DNA from: Cricetomys ansorgei | Lineage: Eukaryota; Chordata; Mammalia; Rodentia; Nesomyidae | Direction of reading: 5' to 3' | Length of the DNA: 64,000 nt | Assembly (NCBI GenBank): GCA_026225945.1 | Contig: JAMJFZ010001089.1 | Location: forward strand, 6,472,501 to 6,536,500 | Part shown: positions 12,019-29,099 of the stretch, piece by piece | Layout: each line of letters begins with the position of its first letter | Position numbering within the stretch: the first letter of the stretch is position 1 | Notes under the pieces: generated by a model | Seen by the model: the letters and a program-made list of their open reading frames with translations, nothing else | Database searches by the model: none | What the model was told of the DNA's origin: nothing | Translations under genes and position numbers: made by a program

Positions 12019-12079
12019 CACCCCCACCCCCACCCCCACCCCCACCCCCACCCCCACCCCCACCCCCACCCCCACCCCC
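12019..12079. repeat. (CCCCCA)n microsatellite
   Basis: About ten perfect hexamers; the minus strand reads (TGGGGG)n, a strong G-quadruplex pattern. Confidence 0.95.
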
Positions 12080-12561
12080 GCCCAGGCAAGTTTTAATATA
12101 AATCCTTTTTCTTTATATCTAAGTTATTTAAAAGTATGTTCCAAGAGCAAAATGAGGAAGCTTCTATTGGGGTAGCCACGCACTATAATATCCTTTAAAG
12201 TATTTAAACCCAAAGCAGCAGGAAGTGGTGCCACTGAAGGGCTTTTGTTGAATGCTTTCAGGTTTGGGAGGTAAAACCAGGAAAAGTGAAGATTCTCACT
12301 TGGTAGAAAGCCTCAAGGGTTGAAGAGACGCACACTATTTACAGGAAAGGTGTGGCAACATTTAATATAAATTGGGACACTTAACAATTCTAGATTTAGA
12401 TCTGCATATAATTATCGAGTGGCTACATGTCTAAAGAACAGGACTGTCTTCTTCTGAAGTGTACATTTTTATTAACTTTTTTCTTTTTTAAAGATGAGAT
12501 GGGTTAGGTTGTTTTTGTTTGTTTGTTTGGTTTTGGGTTTTTTTTTTTTATGCTTTTGTTT

Positions 12562-12660
12562 TGTTTGTTTTAGTTTTTTGAGACAGGGTTTCTCTGCTGT
12601 AACTCTGTCTGTCCTGCAACTCACTCTGTAGACTAGACTGGACACCACCACTGCCACCTG
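12562..12660 (-). mobile_element. B1 SINE fragment, reverse
   Basis: TTTTTTGAGACAGGGTTTCT, TAACTCTGTCTGTCCTGCAA and a truncated right end. Confidence 0.75.
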
Positions 12661-12819
12661 GTGAGATAGGAGAGTTTTAAATGCTCAATCCCTATTAACT
12701 TTCATTCAAAGTCTGGGTCTTAAGACTTTTCTTTCTCTATTCTTATTAGAAAATGCCATCTTCTTCAGCAGTAAGCTTTCCATTTGAGGATATATATTAA
12801 ACTACATTCTAACTGTCCT

Positions 12820-13265
12820 CTCAGGGAAAAGATAATCTGGAGAGACACCTGAGCCCTTCCCTTCAGGCATCTTTAAAGCAGTGAACTCCCGGAGAGTTAA
12901 AGGAGAGTTAAAATTACTCAGGGAATCCTCACTGGGAGAAGAGGAAAGCCTCCTGAGTGTCTCCTGCCCTAGAGGAAGAGCTTGCCTCCCAGGAAGGTTA
13001 TCCCATAGATCTGATCTCTTTAGAGAACACGGCAGAAAATATGCGAGGGACCATACCATAACCAGGGTTTCTCAATTATGTACATCTCTTGCCCTCTATT
13101 TAAACCTAAACCTCACGTTGTTCTTCCCAATGTGAATACATTGAACAAATCTTTCTTTGCTTTTCACTACTGCTTTTGTCTCATAGGTTGGTATATTGGA
13201 GACAGGTGGATGGGCCTCGTTCACTGGGGCTGCCAGAACCCAATTCTTTACCCTAGAAAGTCCAG
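12820..13265 (+). mobile_element. LTR-like element, copy A
   Basis: CCTCTATTTAAACCTAAACC, CCCAATGTGAATACATTGAA and a pyrimidine-rich stretch before GGGCTGCCAGAACCC resemble the block at 13630-14060. I could not name the family; ends are approximate. Confidence 0.4.
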
Positions 13266-13283
13266 TAAGATTACCACAAAAAT

Positions 13284-13442
13284 CAGCTGGGCAGTGATGG
13301 TGCAGGCCTTTAATCCCAGCACTCTGGAGGCAGAGGCAGGTGGATCTCTGTGAGTTTGAGGCCAGCCTGATCTACAGAGTGAGTTCCTGGACAGCCAGAG
13401 TTACAACAGAGAAACCCTGTCTCAAAAACACAAAACAAAACC
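13284..13442 (+). mobile_element. B1 SINE
   Basis: Full-length: GTGATGGTGCAGGCCTTTAA, GGCAGGTGGATCTCTGTGAG, GAGAAACCCTGTCTCAAAAA. Confidence 0.9.
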
Positions 13443-13629
13443 ACAAAATGTCTGTTTAAAGTTCTCTCATCTCATGGAGGCTGAAAGGCACAGAGATAAG
13501 AGTAATAGGCACCCCACTGTCAGCTTTTAGAGCATCCTGCTCCAGAGCCCCATCCCCCACCCCAACCCCAAAGTGGCTGGAAGTCTCCGGTGATTGTCCT
13601 GAACTTACACTTTCGTGCTGAATTCTGGG

Positions 13630-14060
13630 AACCGCAGGGTCTCATAGACCTGTTCCTCCCACGGTGAGATCGCACTCAGACAGGGGCAGTCACATCCTGG
13701 GAACTGGCTTGGCCCACCAAGCAATCAGGACTTCTTCCAGCCACCTTGCACAACCAAAAGGGAGATAATGATCAACCACATCAGGATTGGCTAAAGCCTT
13801 GCTTAATCTGCCCGCCTCTTGTTCCCATCCCACCCCAGTTCTCCCTCCATTTAAACTTAAAAGCTCATGTCAGTACCCCAAAGATGAAGACGGACTTGGG
13901 GGTTATTGGTCTCCTTTCTTTGTACTTCTCAATGTGCAAAGAAAAAAAAAAAATCTTTGTTGTCTACCTTTGACCACTGGTCTTCTCTTTGATTGGCCCA
14001 GCACTGGGGCTTTTGCCCTACGCTGGTAACTAAGCTGGTTACTGCCGTTGCTGTCTGTGG
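13630..14060 (+). mobile_element. LTR-like element, copy B
   Basis: CCATTTAAACTTAAAAGCTC, then CATGTCAGTACCCCAAAGAT, GGACTTGGGGGTTATTGG, CTTCTCAATGTGC, and GGCCCAGCACTGGGGCTTTT. It shares this order with copies A and C, and has LTR-type promoter and 3' processing features. Family not named. Confidence 0.45.
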
Positions 14061-14174
14061 TTAAACTGCACCCATCCAAAATACTCAGGATAGCCTATTT
14101 GAAGCCCTGCAGAAGAGCAACCTTTGCCATTCCTCTTTGATAAACAATATAGCAGCACATCCACGGGTTCCAGT

Positions 14175-14178
<4 letters not shown>

Positions 14179-14211
<33 letters not shown>
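14179..14211. repeat. (GT)n microsatellite
   Basis: About 16 TG units. Confidence 0.95.
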
Positions 14212-14215
<4 letters not shown>

Positions 14216-14817
14216 GGGACATTATCCTTCCTACCAAAGAATGTTTTATCATCTAAGAATTTTCTAAGCGATGACAGTTGTAATTTGGGGGCGGATATTT
14301 GCGTAGCATCATTACCTCTAAATTGCAATCTGTGTAGATGAAGTTATTAACTGTTATTCGGCCGGTGAAAAATACTGTGGCTCCCACCAAGTTGAGCATG
14401 CCTCAGTATTGGTTCCTATATATACTCTCAAACGCGTTGGAGGTCTGGATTCTAAAACCCTCCTCTGCCATTTCCAGGAGTTAGTTTTTGCCTTTTGGGG
14501 GGTAGATAACCACCCTGCTTCTTCACCTTCATGACTTGCCAGAATTTGCTTAGATCAATGGAGGCTGTAGAGATGGCTTGCCACCGTGCTGCCCGAATGG
14601 GACAGTGTTGCTTCCCGACAAGGCGACGTCTGTAGACGTTTTTAGTCACATTTGAGGGGAGGGTGCTATAGCTGTCTGGTGTGTGGGCCCCCTCCCCTGG
14701 AGTCGGGACACATCTGTCCATCAGCGCACAACAGCCTGAAGGAAAAGAGGAGATGTGGAGACTGAGTAGTAGACCGAGCTCATCGTGGTTCTTACTGCTA
14801 TTTTATTACCATTGTAG

Positions 14818-18944
<4,127 letters not shown>

Positions 18945-19218
18945 TCCACGGCAGCTCTGACCTGAAGGGAAACCGGAGGTGAAAAGAAGAGCCTTCCTCT
19001 CCAAGAGACTCTTGCCTTGGCTATGCCGGAGGCTTCAAAAATGGTTTCCGGAAAACATTGTGACCTGGCTACACGAGTGTGCTTAAAACATCCACTGGAC
19101 ACTGATACGTTGACAGGGTGGTTGGGTGCAGCTGCCCTGGCATTTTGGCCAGTCTATTTCTTTTCTCCTCCTCCTCCTCCTCTTTGTTTTCTTCCTCTTT
19201 TCTCTCTCTTTTTTTTTT

Positions 19219-19360
19219 AAAGATAGGGTTTTGCTACATATCTCTGACTGACCTAGTTCTTGCCAGGTAGCCCAGGGTGGCCTTGAACTCTTGTCAATCC
19301 TCTCAACTCCCCCCCCCCCCCCGACAAGTGCTGCTATTACAAGTGTGTACAACCATACCT
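19219..19360 (-). mobile_element. B1-like SINE, reverse, diverged
   Basis: AGATAGGGTTTTGCTACATA, GGGTGGCCTTGAACTCTTGT, a C-run and ATTACAAGTGTGTACAACC. Confidence 0.6.
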
Positions 19361-20771
19361 GGGGTATCTGGCAGTTACTTGATGCTGACCTCCGTCTACT
19401 GCTGACCTTAGTCCACTGCTGCGGTCCATGATAAATTTAAATGCATCAGATCTCTGTGCCAGATACTCATATTACTATATCTCATTAGATATAGATATAG
19501 ATTATTATAGATTAAATATAGAAAGGAGAATGGTGTATAATACTGTCTAAGAGAATCAGACCTTGGTTTATCTTAGAAGGAAGCCTTCATACCATATTCT
19601 TAGCAACTATGTACTCAGCCACACATAGGCATAGAGACAGCTTTCTAGTAACTCACCAATTTCATTTAATCAAGAACTGATCTTGAAGAGCTGAGGAACG
19701 ACGTATATAGTTCAGGGTCCTAGCATTTGACTGACATTTGTGCGGACTTGGGCTCCATTTCCAGAATCCCAAACAGGTCTTGTGAACACTGATGTTCTCA
19801 GCTTACTTGCATCTGAAACTCTGTGTACAGTACAAAGCCATTAACAAGAGACAATACGTGCTGTCAAGGCAGGAGCCACTCTGTGACCGCGGGAAGAGGA
19901 CCTCAGGGATGTCGGACATTTCCGTGTTCTATTCCAGAATGTTCTCTTTTCCACTGAGAACACTGAAACGTCCTCACAGGAACGTAGGAATTTTTTCTTT
20001 CCCACAGGAAAGGTGCTATTGAGTGGGTCTGGAACCTATGAATGTCTCACTTCTAGGACTCCGTTTCTATATGAGAGATAGGGACCCAGTTCTGCTGTGC
20101 ACAGCTTTAACCACACCAGGACAGCCTCCAGGTAGCTTGCAATAGTTGGTGCTGACAGGAGTGCCTGGATCCTTAAGTGCTTTTGATTGTAGGTGGATAT
20201 CTGTGTTATTTTTTACTCCTTTGGTCAGCCTGCATTCAGTAAACAGCTCTAGAACATTTGTGATCCACCAGACACATGCTGACACAAGAGGGAAACGAGA
20301 CACATACTTTCTCTACTATAAAGCTCTGGGCAGTGGTATCGGCTTTCGAAACCCTGGTCTAGGGTCTCACAAAATGGCTGTACTTCACACGTGCCCTGGC
20401 TCTGGCTCGCTAGTACATCAGGCCACAAAGATCAGTAATTACAATGAGATTAATCAAGAGACAAGGGAGAAGGAAACAAAGCTAAAGCCTGTTGTGCCCC
20501 ACCAGCTTCTTCCTGTCTCATTTTATTCAAAACTCCCGAGAGGGTTACATAAGTACCTGCATCTTGCAGGCGATGTAGCAAGTCTTAGGATGGTTAATAA
20601 TTTTTAAGGAAGCAAATTCTGAGAATTTAGGTTCTCGTTCTGATCCTCTCAGCTCATTTACTTAGGGTTGTGGGGAGAAGGTAAAGCCATATTTAGTATC
20701 TCCAGAGAAGGCAGATTTTAACAGTGGTCTCGGTGTAATATCGAGAAGTTCTGTCTCTCAGAAAAAGACAT

Positions 20772-20960
20772 GAGGTTAGGGCTCAGCAGGTGAGGGTGCT
20801 TGCTGCCAAGCCTGACGACCTGAGTTCAATTCCTGGGACCCACATGATAGAGGGAGAGAACCAGCTCCCACGGGTTACTCTCTGACCTTCCCACGCATCC
20901 TGTGGCACCTATTTACCGCCCACCCCAGACACAGAAGAATAAATGTTATTTTTAAAACAT
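20772..20960 (+). mobile_element. B3-type SINE
   Basis: GGGCTCAGCAGGTGAGGGTG, CCTGACGACCTGAGTTCAAT and an AATAAA-bearing tail. Confidence 0.75.
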
Positions 20961-21487
20961 TATTGTTTTTACCAGCCCTCTTGTACTCCTAAATATTTAT
21001 TTGTTCTGATGACAAAACACTTGCTTTAAGTGACGTCACGTAGTGACCACACCTCCCTTCTTGTGCTGCACTTATACCTGCTGAATGTCAGTCATCTTTA
21101 AAGGAAATCACTTTCGTGTAAAACTTTCCTTTTCCTGCTACTGAAAAACAAAATGGGGTTGTGTTGTGTAAATACAAGTTTGAGAGGCTGGGGTGCACTT
21201 GGTCGAGACCAAGTCCAAAACTGGTCTCATTTTTTTTGCTTGTTATTTGGGTGACAGCACCTGGAAAGAAATGTTTTACACTGGATCTCTCACAGAAAAT
21301 GAGAAATTTTTCTGGAGTAGACGTTTACATGCCCATTGCTGGTCACCTCTTTATCGTAAGTACTTTAATATTGGGAGAGAGAGTAACATTTGAGCTAGCT
21401 AGTAAGCTAGCTGTTAGCTGTGAAGGTACTGTCATCTACTGTATCTGTTTTGGTTCTGATGATGTTTTCTGTTTTTGTTTTCTTGGA

Positions 21488-21493
21488 AATAAA
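21488..21493 (+). terminator. Candidate GCNT2 polyadenylation signal AATAAA
   Basis: A canonical hexamer about 2.5 kb after the stop, followed within 40 bases by GT/T-rich sequence (TATATTGTTTTCC, then TGTGTGTTC). It is not inside a recognised SINE, unlike the hexamer at 20938. This choice is an inference. Confidence 0.35.
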
Positions 21494-21745
21494 TTAATAT
21501 ATTGTTTTCCACCTTCAGGGATAGTTATGTGTGTTCATTTGATACCTGGTTAATATGCACAAAAGGACATGTTCAACGGTGCAGTTCCCCCAGCTTTAAA
21601 GGGGACGAAAGAAACACATTTATACCTGTGCAGCATTCTAAAATTATCTGTCCACCTAAAAAATAACTGAACTTTCCCTTTGTGGGATGAGGGGAGAGTA
21701 ATTGAGAATTGCAAGCTGAAATAGAAGATTGGTTTTATTTATGCA

Positions 21746-21748
<3 letters not shown>

Positions 21749-21784
<36 letters not shown>

Positions 21785-21802
21785 TGTATGTATGTATGTA
21801 TT
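21749..21802. repeat. (GT)n then (TATG)n microsatellite
   Basis: About 17 GT units followed by GTATGTATGTATGTAT. Confidence 0.9.
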
Positions 21803-21819
21803 ATGTAAACTGTCTTTCA

Positions 21820-22010
21820 TGGAACTTGGAGCTTGCCATTTGGGCTGGACTGACTGGCTGGTAAGCCCCCAGCATCTGTCTGTCTCCCCTCGTCCCTAGC
21901 ATTGGGGTTACAGGCATGCACCACTCCCTTCTCTGGCTTTTACATGGATGCCGGAGACCCAAATGTAGGTACCCAGTGCTTGCAGAGCAAGCATTTTACC
22001 AGGCATAAGT
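21820..22010 (-). mobile_element. B4-type SINE, reverse
   Basis: GCATTGGGGTTACAGGCATG, ACCCAGTGCTTGCAGAGCAA and GCATTTTACC. Confidence 0.55.
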
Positions 22011-24046
22011 TATCTTAGAATGGCCTGCTGTGCTAGTCAGGCTCTCTGTCAGTCACGAGATCAAATGTCCCAGGAAAGCAGCTTAAAGGCAGAAGGACTT
22101 AAAGGCAGAAGTCACAGGCATCAGGCTAGCATGGTGGGAAAGGCACCGGCAGAGATCTGGGAAACAGAAAAGGGCATTCAGTAGGGAGCCAGAGCAAGAT
22201 GTAGTCCCCAAAGACACACTCCCAGAATCTACTTCCTTCTGAGGGGTCTCTACACCACGACTGGAGATTGTGAGTTCCTGCTCTATGAAATCCTTCTGGA
22301 AGACAAGCCAAGCCCAACTAGGGTGAAAGAACATCCTCTTAGGTGTGAATTCCCTCTGGTGGGAATGCTTGAGTGAGTGCCCCACTTACCCACAATCCCC
22401 AGCGAGGAGAGAATGAGAAACACACAAAAGGAAGACTGGCATCTATACTTTGGTTAAGTCTCTGTCTAAGGCATGAATAAACAGGTGTGTGCTTTAGCCA
22501 AATGAGCAAGGAGAGTAGGTAAGCTGATAGGGTAAGAGAGGTTATGGAGTCTGCCTGAGCTGCTGTTGGGAAGTCTCCCGTAGAGAAGAAAAGGTGGGAG
22601 ATTTCAAACTGCAGGATAGAGGGAGCTTTAGTATTTATAGCTCTTGAGTTGAAACTGTTGGGAGAAACTAAGCACGTGCTGTTACAGCTCACCAGTCTGA
22701 GGGCTATTTACTGAGCATTTTTGGTTATACACGCAGTGTCAGTGAATTATACACATCAGCATGGAGGTGCGTGTTCAAATCCCAGAACTCAGGCAGTAAG
22801 AAGGCTATGAATTTGAGACCTGTCTAGGATACAAAATGCAACTCTGTTAAAAAATAAAGAAAAAGAAGATGGGAAACAGAGAGGTGGAGGTGGTGGAGGG
22901 AGGGAGATGGCTCAGCCAGTGAAGTGCTTGCCGTACAAGCATAAGGATCAAAACTTGCTACAGATTTGAAAGATAAATAGAGTTAAGCTAGGCAGCCAGA
23001 TTTCTAAAAAAATAAAATAAATAAATAGAAAGAAAGAAAGAAAAAGGTGACTAAATTACCATTTCTTCTACAAGCCAGAAGTCACCTAAAAGCACTTGTT
23101 CTCGGTGTAGCTTGTTTAGGGTCCAGGGAAGACTACTTAGAAAAGCCACTAATAAAGGCAAGTTGGTCCCTGCAGAAGGGCATTTCAACTATCCAGAGGT
23201 TGGAATGAAGACACAGAATCTACCTGAGAGGGGAAATTTGAAAATGAATATTCAGCATTATTAATAGGAATCCATGATGTCAATCCTCCGTGATCTACAG
23301 AAAGCACATGAAGAGTCCGTCATCTCTCAAGTCTGTAGCAGATGATAGGGAAATCTGTGCTACCCAGAGCACCAGGGACCTTTGAAAACAAAATGAATGA
23401 CGGGAATGAATAACACCATTCAATTATTCATTACAAGAATGTGCAAAACTTGGAAAGTGCTAGAGGCTATGCTGAGCACTTAAGTTATCCGCACCCCAAG
23501 ACCAAGGCTGGCCTTATGGAGAACTCAAACTGGAGAGAACCGAAAACTGGAAGGCCCCTCCCACTTAAGTGTTGGGAATGACAAGCCAGATGGGAAATGG
23601 CTGGAATTTATCCAGACAGGCTGATAAAATGAGAAGTTTTCCCAGAAAGCAGGAGAGGGCACAGAGAAATGCGTCACTAGACTCTAATGATCTCATTCAA
23701 CCACAGGAACTGGAAATGAGAGCTTACCCAGTCCCCATCACCTGGCCAGAGACAGACAAAGTGGGGCTGTGGGGGAGGGGGGGGTTGGCAGTGAGCAGCC
23801 CCCATGATGATGGGCTGACCAGAAGAAATGGGGACACAGGCAGAACTCAAGGAACTGACAGTATCACAAAATGATGGTTTAGCCAGCAATGGTCTGGGAT
23901 CTCAGTGCAGGAATGGCCATCAAAGTGGGTCGCAAAAGTGAGTGTGACTCACAGGGCAGCCAAATCTGGAGGCTTCTAAAGAAGTGGTGTGTTTTAGGGA
24001 TTTCATTTTTTAAGCATTTTTTTTTTTTTTTTGTAATTTTACTTTT

Positions 24047-24270
24047 GGAGACTGGAGAGATGGTTCAGCAGTTAATAGCACCTGCTGCTCTTCCAGAGTA
24101 CCCTGGCTCAATTCCCAGCACCCATTTGATGGCTCACAACCATCTGTAACTCCAATTGCAGGGGACTCCAACGCCTTCTTCTGGCTTTTGTGGGAATTGC
24201 ATACCTGTGATACACAGTCATACAGGCAGGTAAAACGCTCATACATAAAAATAAAATTTAAAATTATTAT
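24047..24270 (+). mobile_element. B2 SINE
   Basis: GACTGGAGAGATGGTTCAGC, CCTGCTGCTCTTCCAGAGTA, ACCATCTGTAACTCCAATTG; tail AAAATAAAATTT. Confidence 0.88.
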
Positions 24271-25794
24271 TATTAATATTATTGTGTGAGTGTGTATGTG
24301 CATGCATGGAGATCAGATATCAACTTCTTTGTGGTTTTTACTAATTCTTTTCTCCTTCACATGGGTTCCACAGATCAAATTCAGGTCTCCTGGCTTGCTC
24401 ACTAGCACAAGAATTTTAGTGTTTATTAGAATTTAAGTGTTATGATCCTTTTGATGGCCTGTTTCTTTGCTCTAACAGATGAAGTAAGACCTCCTTCAAC
24501 TTTCTTCTTCCCTTTAAGTTTCCCCACCTCCGCAGGACTGATGCTACTGCAGACACAGACATTAATGAGCCCCCCCCTCCCTGAATTGTGTTCTATTACA
24601 CTGGATGTCTCTTGCCCCATATTCAACAGTATTTGACACTGACATTGAGATTCACTTTGACATTCCATTTGAATTTGCTTGATATGTCCCTTTTCAATCA
24701 TTTGCTAAGGTGTGCTAAGGTAACAGATTCCCACCTATAGTGTGAACAGACACATTTTAATAAAGTATTATTTTTATTAACTTATTTACTTTGTTGTTGT
24801 TGTTATTGGATGCATGGTCTTCCTGTGTGTAGAGGAATATTTAGGTAAAGAGTGATAATGGAATTAAGAATTTTAAATCAGGTCAGGTGTGGTGTATAGA
24901 GGAATGTTTAACCTTTAATCCGTGGGATCTAAGCTATGCTTCTCAGAAAGCAAATGCCTACAGCGACCAGGAAGGGGACCCTGTTCTCTCTCACAGGAGC
25001 CCTCTTCTGCCTTTGCTGATGAAACGCTTTGTAAACTGGCAAAAGGAGAAGTGTTTCAAGGGCCCAGCTCCGGACAGGAAGGAAACTCACATTAGAGCTG
25101 AAAGGGAAGAAACTGCGCCCTGTACCGTCTACCCCATGCTCCTGTGTTTCCTTTCTGTCTGTACACGCTTGTCAGCTTCCCCAGAACAATACCGCAGCGC
25201 TGTTTCCATCCAGCCACCATGCCCCTAAGTAAAGACACTTCCCCCAAACTGGGGGCTGCTCACAAGGCTCAGGAGGCTATAGGAATTTATCAGGCTCCAG
25301 TCAGAAAGAGATTCGGGTCCCTCCCCAAGTTCACAAGTAAGTAAGCAGCAAGTAATTGTGGAGGGAAAGGACGCTTTCCTGTGAGGCTGCCCGAAAGGTG
25401 AGCAAGGATGAAGCCTTTTGGAGTCTTCACAATGCTTCAGTGTCGCAGCCGCCCTTAGGTGTACATGCCCCCTTCCCGGCGCTGGCCTCGGGCTACCGTA
25501 AATAATCCGAATACACTGACTCACCAGGCCAATGGAATGGTTTTTTTGGTGTGTCATCAATGCCCTATCTGGGGTGAATACATGTTTGTCTGCCCGGGAA
25601 TTCACACAAAGTCCTACCACACAGTCACAACTCAATGGGATGTTCTGTTACCTAAAGTGAATCCCCCTTGTAGATGTAGATTCACTCCAGCTGTAGCCAT
25701 TGATTTAGGGCAAAGGCTTTTATTCTTTATCTAATTAAATCACCGGTCCTTAGTACTGGAGCCCTAAAGCGTTTTGGCCTCCATACAATCTAGA

Positions 25795-26290
25795 ACATTT
25801 AAGCCTCAACTACTGACTGAGCCACCTCAACTAGCTCCCTCTGAACTCAGACTCTTCAGTCTGCTTCTGTGTCTCTGGGAAATCTCACTGCCCCATCCCG
25901 CCTGCTGTAACTGACTCTTCTGTAAATCCCTCTGTAACTGACTGACTGTAATTCACTAACCTCTGTAACTCACTCTCTGAGCTGAGAGCCTGCCTTATAT
26001 ATCCTGAGAGTGGGACATGTCCTTACTCCAACTCACTCTGCTAACTCTTCCTCTGATTGGTCACTTTGTCTGCCATTAATTCTAATGACTCATTTCAGAG
26101 GTTATTTCCTGTTTCTGCTTCTGGAAGATTCTGTTTTTCTTAGGGATTAAAGACGTGGACCACCACTGCCTTCTGAATTCTGGGATTAAAGATGTATACT
26201 ACACTGCTTTCTGAATACTTGGATTAAAAGTGTGTCTACATTCCATCCAGACCACATAGACCTCTGAGTGTAAACCCCTGGAATACAGAT
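25795..26290. mobile_element. Unclassified interspersed repeat, LTR-like
   Basis: Low-complexity CTGTAACTGACT-type stretch, then three spaced copies of GGATTAAAG(A/T) with CACTGCCTTCTGAAT. The same ending pattern recurs at 32650-32960, suggesting one family. Confidence 0.4.
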
Positions 26291-27059
26291 CCTAGCTTTC
26301 ATACAGGGCTATTCCTCTATATCCCATAACTGATAATGGAAGGTAATAGTGAGAAAAGGAAAGATTAGAACTGGTTATCATGTGAACAGAAATACACACA
26401 TACAGGAAGAATACAAAGCTACCAAATCCTCACTTTATGATCCATCATAAGGCTATAGGCTATCTCTGTGAATTTCTTCTTCCACAAACCATTTGTGTTC
26501 CCCTTGCCTTCAACCCTCTGCCTCAGCTAGCTAAGTTTCTTTTCCTGGTGGAGTGACTGAAATCATCTTTTCTGAAGTGTATGACCCTCAAAAGTTTTCT
26601 TCCTTTGGGCTGCTGTAGTTGTCAATTAATCTTTGAGATTGGGCCTGGAAGTACTAAGATGTGCCCTACCTGAGTTCTAGTTTGATTTATACCCACCTCC
26701 CCATACGTTATTGGGTGTGTAATTCGTCCTTGAAGAATTGGATCAACCACTTTCACCATTAGTTTTGGTTAAGTGGCATTAGCAAGTTGGAATAACGAAA
26801 TAGTGACTTCACCTTTGGAGCCAGTGATCTAATGGTGTGTGTCTGATGACCACACCTCCCCTGAGATCTTCTGATCAACTAAGTGCCAGGATGCAAAGTA
26901 GTGGGGGTAAATTATTAAACATAATAATGGAGCCATTCCCATTTCAAGTTGTGACTCCCTGATCCATGTGTTATGACTTCAGAGAACGTAGTAGACAGGT
27001 ATTCCACATCCCAGGTGAGCAGCAAAGAGAAATTCTCCAGTCAATACTTCGGGCAGTAT

Positions 27060-27210
27060 GTTGAGTAGTCTTGATGGTTAATTACAATTGTTTACTTGAT
27101 GAGATCTACAATTGCCTGGGAGATAGCCTCTGGGCACATCAATCTTGATCAGATTGAGTTAGGAAACCACTTACCACCACTGTGAGCAGTAATCTGGACT
27201 GTGTAGTGTT
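27060..27210. mobile_element. Unclassified rodent interspersed repeat fragment
   Basis: CTTGATGGTTAATTACAATT, ATTGCCTGGGAGATAGCCTC and GGGCACATCAATCTTGATCA resemble a common rodent repeat whose family I cannot assign. Confidence 0.35.
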
Positions 27211-27859
27211 GCAGAAGTTCATTTTCAGTTATGTTTAAAATGGTTGTTTTGTGCATTGCTGGGGAAAGGGCTGCTTGGGCCTTGGCATTTTGTTATTACC
27301 TGCTTTGGCTTTATGTAAAAGATGTCTGATTCCTCATGATCTGCACATGCTGTCAGTAGAACACCCGAGGAGCTTCTGTATCAATAAAAACCCCTGAGAT
27401 GAGACACTGGGGGTTCCACTGTCCAGTATGGAGCTTGCCATGACAGGTGGTTCCCTCTGCTGAAGTCTGGCAAGGTTTGCACCTATGAAAATGTCTCCTC
27501 GTCTTCCTTGCTTAGCTGCCACAGCAGCTACTACAATAGAATCCTTTAGGTGTCTGCCCAGTAGTGTTTCAGAACATCCCTACCTCTTGCTTTATTTGGT
27601 CCAACCTCCTATTCGCCCTTTTGCTGGTTTGGGGGTCGTTTTCATTTCACCTTTGATCTCACCCTGTGGTACTCAACGCAAAGCAGCTTAGATGAGTGAA
27701 TGAATGCTATCTATAGCACAGATAGAAGTACAGTCTCCTGCCACTTATCACCAAGGGATGTGTTGGAAGAAATGTGCCACTAAACAGTTTTATTTTTGTG
27801 CAAACATCACAGAGTGACTTATATATCCTGTCTCAAAAAACAAAGCAACAACAACAAAA

Positions 27860-28058
27860 TTTTGATTTTATGTTTATGGGTGTTCTGTCTACATGTATGG
27901 TTGTGTACTTCATTCATGCCTGGGGCCCACAGAGGACAGATCACCTGGAACTGAAGTTACAGGCAGTTGTGAGTCACCATGTGGGTACTGGAAATCAAAT
28001 CTGAGTCCTCCAGAAGAGCAATCAGTGCTCTTAACTGCTGAGCCATGTCTCCAGCCGC
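27860..28058 (-). mobile_element. B2/B3-type SINE, reverse
   Basis: GGAACTGAAGTTACAGGCAG, GTGAGTCACCATGTGGGTAC, GCTGAGCCATGTCTCCAGCC. Confidence 0.85.
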
Positions 28059-29099
28059 TCGCATGTAGAATTTAAGGCAAGAAGGGAAGTTTTGCCATAT
28101 TTAGTCAGTCTGTGCCTGGACTTTTAGAGACATTTTCTTCATTATTACCAGAAGCTTCGAAGCAATGCCATTAGAGGCTTAGTTACGATTTTACATTATT
28201 TATTTGCTGTAATTTTTCTTAAGTTCCATTTACCTTTTCCTCGGATTAATATTTTATGTAGTTGGAGTACATCTTTGAGTAATCATTTAATAAATGGACT
28301 GAAAGTGGTGCAAACTGTTTGTGACTTTCATTTTCATTCTTGAATTATGGATAAATAGGAATTTTAAGTAATCTCCATTGCAACTTCACTTGGTCGCTAT
28401 TAGCATCAAGAGTCCTTAATGAAGAATTTGGCACCAATGAGATTTTTCTGTTTCCTAAGTAATGCAATTGATTCTGTCTCTCTTTGTGATCTTCTGCAAT
28501 TTTCTCCTTGGCTTTGAAAGCATGGAATTTCATTAGGAAGTATAAAATGTGTGGACTTTCAAAGAATTAATATGCTTGATACTCAGTGTACACTTTCAAT
28601 GAGAAGATTCAAACTGTCCTCAGTCATCAAAAATGCATTTTGAAATTCCTTTGAAAATTCCTGTTATTCACATTGACATCCTGGGATCTTTCTTTCTGGG
28701 AAAGGACCAGAGTTCAGCTGCTCTAAGCACATGTCTGTTCCTTAGCCTGCATGGCTCTTCCTTCGAGATTTTTAGTCCTTACATAGTTTGTGCCTGACTG
28801 GGTCTCAGAGAGTGGCAATATTAAATTATGGCTCCTAGAAGAGGCATCTCTGCACAATTTGAACATCCAAGATGGCAGCCTCGTTGGCAACATCTATATT
28901 ATCAAATCTCACACTACAGGTCCTACGGTTCTTTGAGTTCACTTGAAATCAGCATAACTTACTCATCAGAATGCAAGGATTCAGAAGCGGTTGCCTGCTC
29001 CTCCTGGCCATAAGGCTATATCCCCGTCCCTAGTCCCCAAAGCTAAAATAATATGAGAAAAATGTATTGAAAATATCCCTTTATGTCAGGGTCTGTATT

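Larger units (their letters stand above)
1..14817 (+). other. GCNT2: GCNT2 intron upstream of shared exon 2
   Basis: Presumed intron between the alternative first exons (outside the window) and exon 2. Stretches 1-1449, 3180-4070, 4821-5845, 6490-6780, 7375-7740, 9580-10160, 11263-12018 and 12080-12560 show no exon, RNA gene or repeat I can name. The open frames there are short and lack protein-like composition. The rest is SINE, L1, LTR-like and simple repeat, listed separately. Strand follows GCNT2. Confidence 0.7.
18945..21510 (+). other. GCNT2: Probable GCNT2 3' untranslated region
   Basis: Non-coding sequence after the GCNT2 stop. It contains a degraded B1-type copy (about 19219-19360, with a C-run at about 19311-19322), a 3-base CTC tract (about 19164-19183), a B3 copy (about 20772-20960) and two AATAAA hexamers at 20938-20943 (in the B3 tail) and 21488-21493. 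The second, in an AT-rich stretch outside a SINE, would give a UTR of about 2.55 kb, similar to the long human UTR. The 153-codon open frame at 20146-20607 looks like chance. The UTR end is inferred. Confidence 0.45.

Noticed and set aside
20146..20607. 153-codon plus-strand frame in the GCNT2 3' UTR
   Set aside because: Composition is not protein-like and there is no homology I recognise; it lies downstream of the GCNT2 stop.
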